A stretch of 64,000 nt of DNA from Streptosporangium sandarakinum. GTDB taxonomy: Bacteria; Actinomycetota; Actinomycetes; Streptosporangiales; Streptosporangiaceae. Location of the stretch: contig NZ_JACCCO010000001.1 of the NCBI RefSeq assembly GCF_013409935.1, forward strand, positions 1,178,001-1,242,000. The letters are read 5' to 3'. Of the stretch, positions 60,379 to 64,000 are shown piece by piece. The position numbers and the translations under genes are program-made. Numbering within the stretch: position 1 is the first letter of the stretch; each line of letters opens with the position of its first letter. Under the pieces are notes generated by a model. That model saw only the letters and a program-made list of their open reading frames with translations, ran no database searches and had not been told where the DNA came from.

Positions 60379-61775
60379 GCCGCGAACAGCAGGATGAGCC
60401 CTCCGATGGTGTAGCAGACCATCAGGACCAGCAGCGGGATCTGCCCGGCGACCGCCCTCTCCGGCGGGAAGAGCCGTACGGAGCGATCGTGGGCGGCGAC
60501 CACGCCGAGCACGTGTCCGGCCACGATGGCCAGCACCTGGACGGAGGCGATCGCGCCGGGGCCCACCACGTCCGGGTCCACGGTCCGGTCCAGGCCGAGC
60601 GAGAGGACGACCGCCCGCTGCCCCTCGATGACGAGGAGCGAGAAGTAGTGGGCGATCAGGTAGCCGACCGCGACGGGGACCAGCGAGTGGGCGAACATCC
60701 GGGCCATGCCGTACCCGCCGGTCGCCCCGGTTCCCCCGGCCGCCCCGTCTTCTCCCGCCGTATCGTCTCCTCCGGCCGCTCTGTCCTCACCGGTCACGCC
60801 GGACGTCTCGCCCACCGTGCCTCCCGCTCTCCCGGACGGCACGGGCACGGCGGCCCCGGTCCTGACCCGTCCGGCCCGGCCGATGAGCCCCGCGGCGGCG
60901 GTGCAGGCCCGGTAGAGGGCCGCCACGAGGCCGATCGCGGCGAGCAGGCCGAGCGTCCCGGTGACCGTACGGCCCAGCGGCCCGGTCTGCAGGAGTTCCA
61001 CCCACCACGGGGAGTCGGAGAACCCGTCGTATCCGGTCGTGCCGAGCAGCACGCACACGACGGCGACCAGCCCCGGGGCCGGACGCAGGGCGTCGAGCCC
61101 GTCGAGGGGGTTGCGCAGGACCAGCCTGCCGTCGTCCCTGCGGCCGAGGGGCGAGAGGCGGCCGATCAGGGCGGAGTAGACCTCGAAGGCGTCGGCCCGG
61201 TCGAACCACCGCGTCCCGTACCGGAGGGCCGCGGCCAGGTGGGCGGCGCCGTACAGGGTGAGGAAGACGGCCAGCGTGGTCGTCGAGGCGGGGGCGGGCG
61301 AGGCCAGTTCCATCCAGGCGAAGGCGGTCAGGCCGAGCGCGGCGGGCCGGTAGCCGAACGGCGCGGGCCCCTTGTCCCGGCCGCCGAGCAGCAGGTGGAT
61401 CGTGCGCAGCGGGTTGAGGAGCCGCCATACCGGCCCGAACAGCAGCGATGCCGGGATCAGTCCCGTCCAGAGGATCACGTAGACCAGGTGGGCCGCCGGG
61501 TTCCGGCCTGGATCGTCGGGTCCAAGGAGCATCCAGGCCGCGGTGAAGACGGCCCCGGCCAGCCCGATGACCCGCAGCGTCCACCGGATCCGCGCTCCCT
61601 CGGGGAGCCGTACCGGCCGACCGGCCGCCCCGCCGCGGAACCGCGAGTCGGCCCAGAGCAGGGCGAGCCCGAGGAACGACACGAACAGCGCCGCGAACGC
61701 CCCGGCGAAGGCGTAGAACAGCGGGATCGGCAGGTCGTGCCGGCTTCCCAGCCCGTGGGCGAGGAGGCGCGTCAT
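60375..61775 (-). CDS. Polytopic membrane protein, 'fenitrothion hydrolase'-like family
   Basis: 466 aa with about 10-12 helices and an Ala/Gly/Asp-rich loop (about 305-345). The opening AHGLGSRHDLPIPLFYAFAG is typical of an actinobacterial family that databases often label fenitrothion hydrolase; the name is probably not its real function. Its start overlaps the cupredoxin-like lipoprotein stop by 4 bp (ATGA). Confidence 0.75.
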   Translation of the reverse strand: MTRLLAHGLGSRHDLPIPLFYAFAGAFAALFVSFLGLALLWADSRFRGGAAGRPVRLPEGARIRWTLRVIGLAGAVFTAAWMLLGPDDPGRNPAAHLVYVILWTGLIPASLLFGPVWRLLNPLRTIHLLLGGRDKGPAPFGYRPAALGLTAFAWMELASPAPASTTTLAVFLTLYGAAHLAAALRYGTRWFDRADAFEVYSALIGRLSPLGRRDDGRLVLRNPLDGLDALRPAPGLVAVVCVLLGTTGYDGFSDSPWWVELLQTGPLGRTVTGTLGLLAAIGLVAALYRACTAAAGLIGRAGRVRTGAAVPVPSGRAGGTVGETSGVTGEDRAAGGDDTAGEDGAAGGTGATGGYGMARMFAHSLVPVAVGYLIAHYFSLLVIEGQRAVVLSLGLDRTVDPDVVGPGAIASVQVLAIVAGHVLGVVAAHDRSVRLFPPERAVAGQIPLLVLMVCYTIGGLILLFAA

Positions 61776-62173
61776 CGGACGACGAGCTGGGTCAGGACGA
61801 GGCCGGACTCGTGGGTCTCGACCTCGAACAGCCCGGTACGGTCGGCGACGACGTCGAGGGTGACGGGCCTGCCGGGCTCCAGGCGGCGGGTGAGGTCGAA
61901 GCCGTGGACGTGGATCTCGTCGGCGACGTCGGAGGTGACGACCAGGCGGACCGCCTGTCCCCTGGTGACCTCGACGCGGCCGGGCGGCGGGATCACCCGG
62001 CCGCCGGTGACCGTGATCTCGACCGTCGGCCCCTTGGGGGCCCCGTACGTGTCGTAGGGCGGGGGCGCGGTGGCCACGCTGTGGTCGGTGCCGGGGTTGT
62101 GGTGGCCGGTGGAGACGTTGCAGGCGGCCAGCAGCAGGCAGGCCCCCAGGACCGCCACGGCCCGCCGCACCAC
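61772..62173 (-). CDS. Cupredoxin-like lipoprotein
   Basis: 133 aa. Lipoprotein signal VVRRAVAVLGACLLLAAC (lipobox LAAC). The mature part has a cupredoxin-like fold: VEITVTGGRVIPPPGRVEV, GQAVRLVVTSDVADEIHVHGFD and TGLFEVETHESGLVL. The usual His and Cys/Met ligands are only partly present (HVH, ETHE), so copper binding is uncertain. GGAGGG precedes GTG 62173. Between the beta-helix protein and the polytopic protein, in one operon. Confidence 0.82.
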   Translation of the reverse strand: MVRRAVAVLGACLLLAACNVSTGHHNPGTDHSVATAPPPYDTYGAPKGPTVEITVTGGRVIPPPGRVEVTRGQAVRLVVTSDVADEIHVHGFDLTRRLEPGRPVTLDVVADRTGLFEVETHESGLVLTQLVVR

Positions 62174-62268
62174 CGGCCGCCCTCCCCGGTGGCTTGCCGG
62201 TCGCGCCACCGAGAGGCCGGGGGCCGGCTCGGGACGGGTCCGCGCCCCCTCGGCGGACGGTGACCGCC

Positions 62269-64000
62269 TCACGCGGGCACCTCCTCGACGGGGGCCGCCG
62301 CCGTACGGCTCGGCCTGCGGGCGAGCAGGACGACCGCCCAGAGGACCCAGACCCCGCAGAGCAGGCCGCGGATCCAGCCGGGGCCGACCGGCAGGAGCGG
62401 GATCATCACGACCGCCTTGTCGAACGCGTCGGCCAGGGCGAGAACGCCGAGCACGACCGTGAACCAGCCGAACCCCCGGCCTCTCCGCGGCTCTTCGGCT
62501 CCGGTTCCCACTCCGGCGCCGGTCCCGTCGACGGCCTCGGCTCCGGCCTCCCCGGCCCCGGTCCCGGTGCGTGACCGGCCGCCGGGCCGCAGCCACAGCA
62601 GGCCCGCGCCGATCCACCACGCCCCCATCAGCACCAAGGCGGCGGCGGGCAGCGGGGTGTGGCCGTAGGCCGCGCCGAGGACGTCCAGGGTCAGGCCCGC
62701 GAGCCCGGCGACCGTGACGGCCAGACCGGCCCGGGAGCGGAGCGCGCGACGCCGGAGCAGGACCGCGACCAGGCCGAGCGCGAGGGACCCGGCGAGGGCG
62801 AGTTGCACCTCGACCCTGGCCACGCCCGCCGCGCCGTACCATTCGCAGCCGGCCGGGAGGCGCCGCTCGCGGATGCTGTAGTCGTTGCACAGGTAGCCCT
62901 TGGCGAGTTTGACCGGTTCGCCGAGGATCCGGGACGGTCCGGCCGAGCCGCAGGCGGGCAGCGCCCACGGGGTGGAGGGGCCGGCGTCGTCCTGCCAGCA
63001 GTTGCCGGTCCCCTGCCCGTCCCAGGAGACGCCGGCGCCGTTGGGGCGGCTCACGCCTTCGGGCGTCACGCCGAGGTGGTTGCCCTCGTAGAGGTTGTGG
63101 TGGGAGGTGTCGAACTGCTTGCCCAGGGCCCCTTCCCCACGGATGAAGGCGGGCACCGCGAGCAGGTCGAAGGCGGCGGACTCGTGGCCCCAGATCCAAT
63201 TGTCGCGGAAGACGTTCCAGTTGCCGCCCGCGGTGATGATCCCGGTGCCCCGGGGCATGCCGATCTGGGGGCAGACGACGCCCCGCTCGTAGCCGCGTTC
63301 GGCCGTGGGCTTGGCGCAGGTGCCGTCGGCGACGTACCGGTAGTAGTCCCGGTTGTTGTCGTGGATCCGGTTGCGCTCGAAGCGGGCGTGGTTCTGCGGC
63401 AGGCCCGGGTGCCCGGCGAACGCGCTGTCCATCGAGGCGCCGCCCATGTTGTCGAAGAACTCGTTGTCGTGGACGTACACCGAGTCGCCCGCCGTGCCGG
63501 AGTAGCCGACCATGTTGCCGTGGCTCTTGCAGCGCCGGATCTCGATGGAGTAGCGCGGCACGTCGTGGCCCCGGCCGTCGTTGATGTTCGAGGCGCTGCC
63601 CGGGTAGAGCCCGGAGTCGCCGTTGCCGTGCGACTCGCAGTCGGTGTAGAGGCCGTGGTCGCTGGCGAAGGTCAGGAAGCCGTACTCGTCGTTCCAGCGG
63701 GTGAGCATCGTGTCGATGACGAACCCGTCGGCGGCCAGGATGTAGATCGAGTTGAACGTGGTCCGCTGGGCGGTGAAGTTGCGGAAGTAGATCCCGTTGG
63801 CCGTGTCGGCGCGGATCGCGTTCAGCTTCCGGTACTGCGCGTCGATGATCACATCCGTCGGCTTCGCGCCGGTGCCCTCGATCTGCAGGTCCTTGATCCC
63901 GAGGATGGCGACCAGGTTCTGGTTGTGCGGGCACTGCCGCTGCTGCTCGTAGGAGAGGATCTGGTAGCCCCAGGCCGACCAGCGGGCGGGCAGGCGGGCG
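62269..64000 (-). CDS. Right-handed parallel beta-helix protein with C-terminal membrane helices, 5' end missing
   Basis: About 577 residues, running off the window at 64000. The first 350 are beta-helix-like with repeated NxxxxG-type coils and many short His/Asn turns (GNGDSGLYPGSASNIND, VYVHDNEFFDNM, NRDYYRYV), like the NosD/CASH family. After about residue 400, four hydrophobic segments. Upstream residues visible to 64000 (YQILSYEQQRQCPHNQNLVA) continue the fold, so the N-terminus and any signal peptide are outside. Perhaps a periplasmic substrate- or metal-handling protein working with the lipoprotein next door. Confidence 0.8.
   Translation of the reverse strand, partial: ARLPARWSAWGYQILSYEQQRQCPHNQNLVAILGIKDLQIEGTGAKPTDVIIDAQYRKLNAIRADTANGIYFRNFTAQRTTFNSIYILAADGFVIDTMLTRWNDEYGFLTFASDHGLYTDCESHGNGDSGLYPGSASNINDGRGHDVPRYSIEIRRCKSHGNMVGYSGTAGDSVYVHDNEFFDNMGGASMDSAFAGHPGLPQNHARFERNRIHDNNRDYYRYVADGTCAKPTAERGYERGVVCPQIGMPRGTGIITAGGNWNVFRDNWIWGHESAAFDLLAVPAFIRGEGALGKQFDTSHHNLYEGNHLGVTPEGVSRPNGAGVSWDGQGTGNCWQDDAGPSTPWALPACGSAGPSRILGEPVKLAKGYLCNDYSIRERRLPAGCEWYGAAGVARVEVQLALAGSLALGLVAVLLRRRALRSRAGLAVTVAGLAGLTLDVLGAAYGHTPLPAAALVLMGAWWIGAGLLWLRPGGRSRTGTGAGEAGAEAVDGTGAGVGTGAEEPRRGRGFGWFTVVLGVLALADAFDKAVVMIPLLPVGPGWIRGLLCGVWVLWAVVLLARRPSRTAAAPVEEVPA

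Overview
The window is about 73% GC DNA with codon use, GTG starts and gene content typical of a filamentous actinomycete. The PspA-PspAA-HtpX-PspAB set, GlnA1/GlnE/GlnA2 with GlnR boxes, DUF397/DUF5753 regulators, a SARP-type regulator and a calerythrin-like EF-hand protein all fit. Streptosporangiales is plausible but not proven. Most of the window is chromosomal core, broken by several accessory patches. All calls are from reading the sequence; no database search was run.

Layout: 1-0.74 kb, 3' part of nadA. 1.1-2.36 kb, a stand-alone TnpB element inserted against the 3' end of a SIMPL-domain gene. 3.3-5.9 kb, a phage-shock operon (pspA, pspAA, htpX, pspAB). 6.0-13.9 kb, small membrane proteins, an aldo/keto reductase, cobU and cobS, a CPBP protease and a DUF1648 protein under a GntR/YtrA regulator with a perfect palindromic operator. 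14.5-22.8 kb, pepA, the 2-oxo-acid dehydrogenase parts lpd and sucB, and the lipoate genes lipB and lipA. 25.2-41.9 kb, the nitrogen block: glnA (full GlnR operator), glnE (adenylyltransferase) and glnA2 (second GlnR box), interleaved with an NlpC/P60 protein, an LLM oxidoreductase, hydrolases and a 1389-aa hybrid kinase/phosphatase coupled to a STAS protein.

42.2-47.4 kb is the most interesting accessory region. A terpene-synthase-like protein that has lost both metal-binding motifs, a calerythrin-like EF-hand protein and an intact class I terpene synthase lie in one operon, next to a divergent ArsR-type regulator and MFS exporter. A SARP-REC-LuxR fusion regulator with its own histidine kinase follows (47.8-51.4 kb). 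52.6-54.4 kb is nadE. 54.6-57.2 kb is a locally AT-richer patch with a lipoprotein and two WXG100/ESX-like proteins. 57.4-59.7 kb holds XRE/DUF397 regulators, a YjbR protein and a decayed toxin-antitoxin remnant. 59.8-64 kb is one tightly coupled operon: a parallel beta-helix membrane protein (runs off the window), a cupredoxin-like lipoprotein, a polytopic membrane protein and a TetR regulator.

Two themes run through the window. First, at least 13 genes have a TANNNT -10 box 6-8 nt before the start codon and no Shine-Dalgarno sequence, pointing to leaderless mRNAs; this fixed several start codons (for example SMI1/KNR4 protein, nadE, lipB, RDD protein). Second, the intergenic spaces hold many short tandem repeats (17, 35, 37, 40 and 50 bp units).
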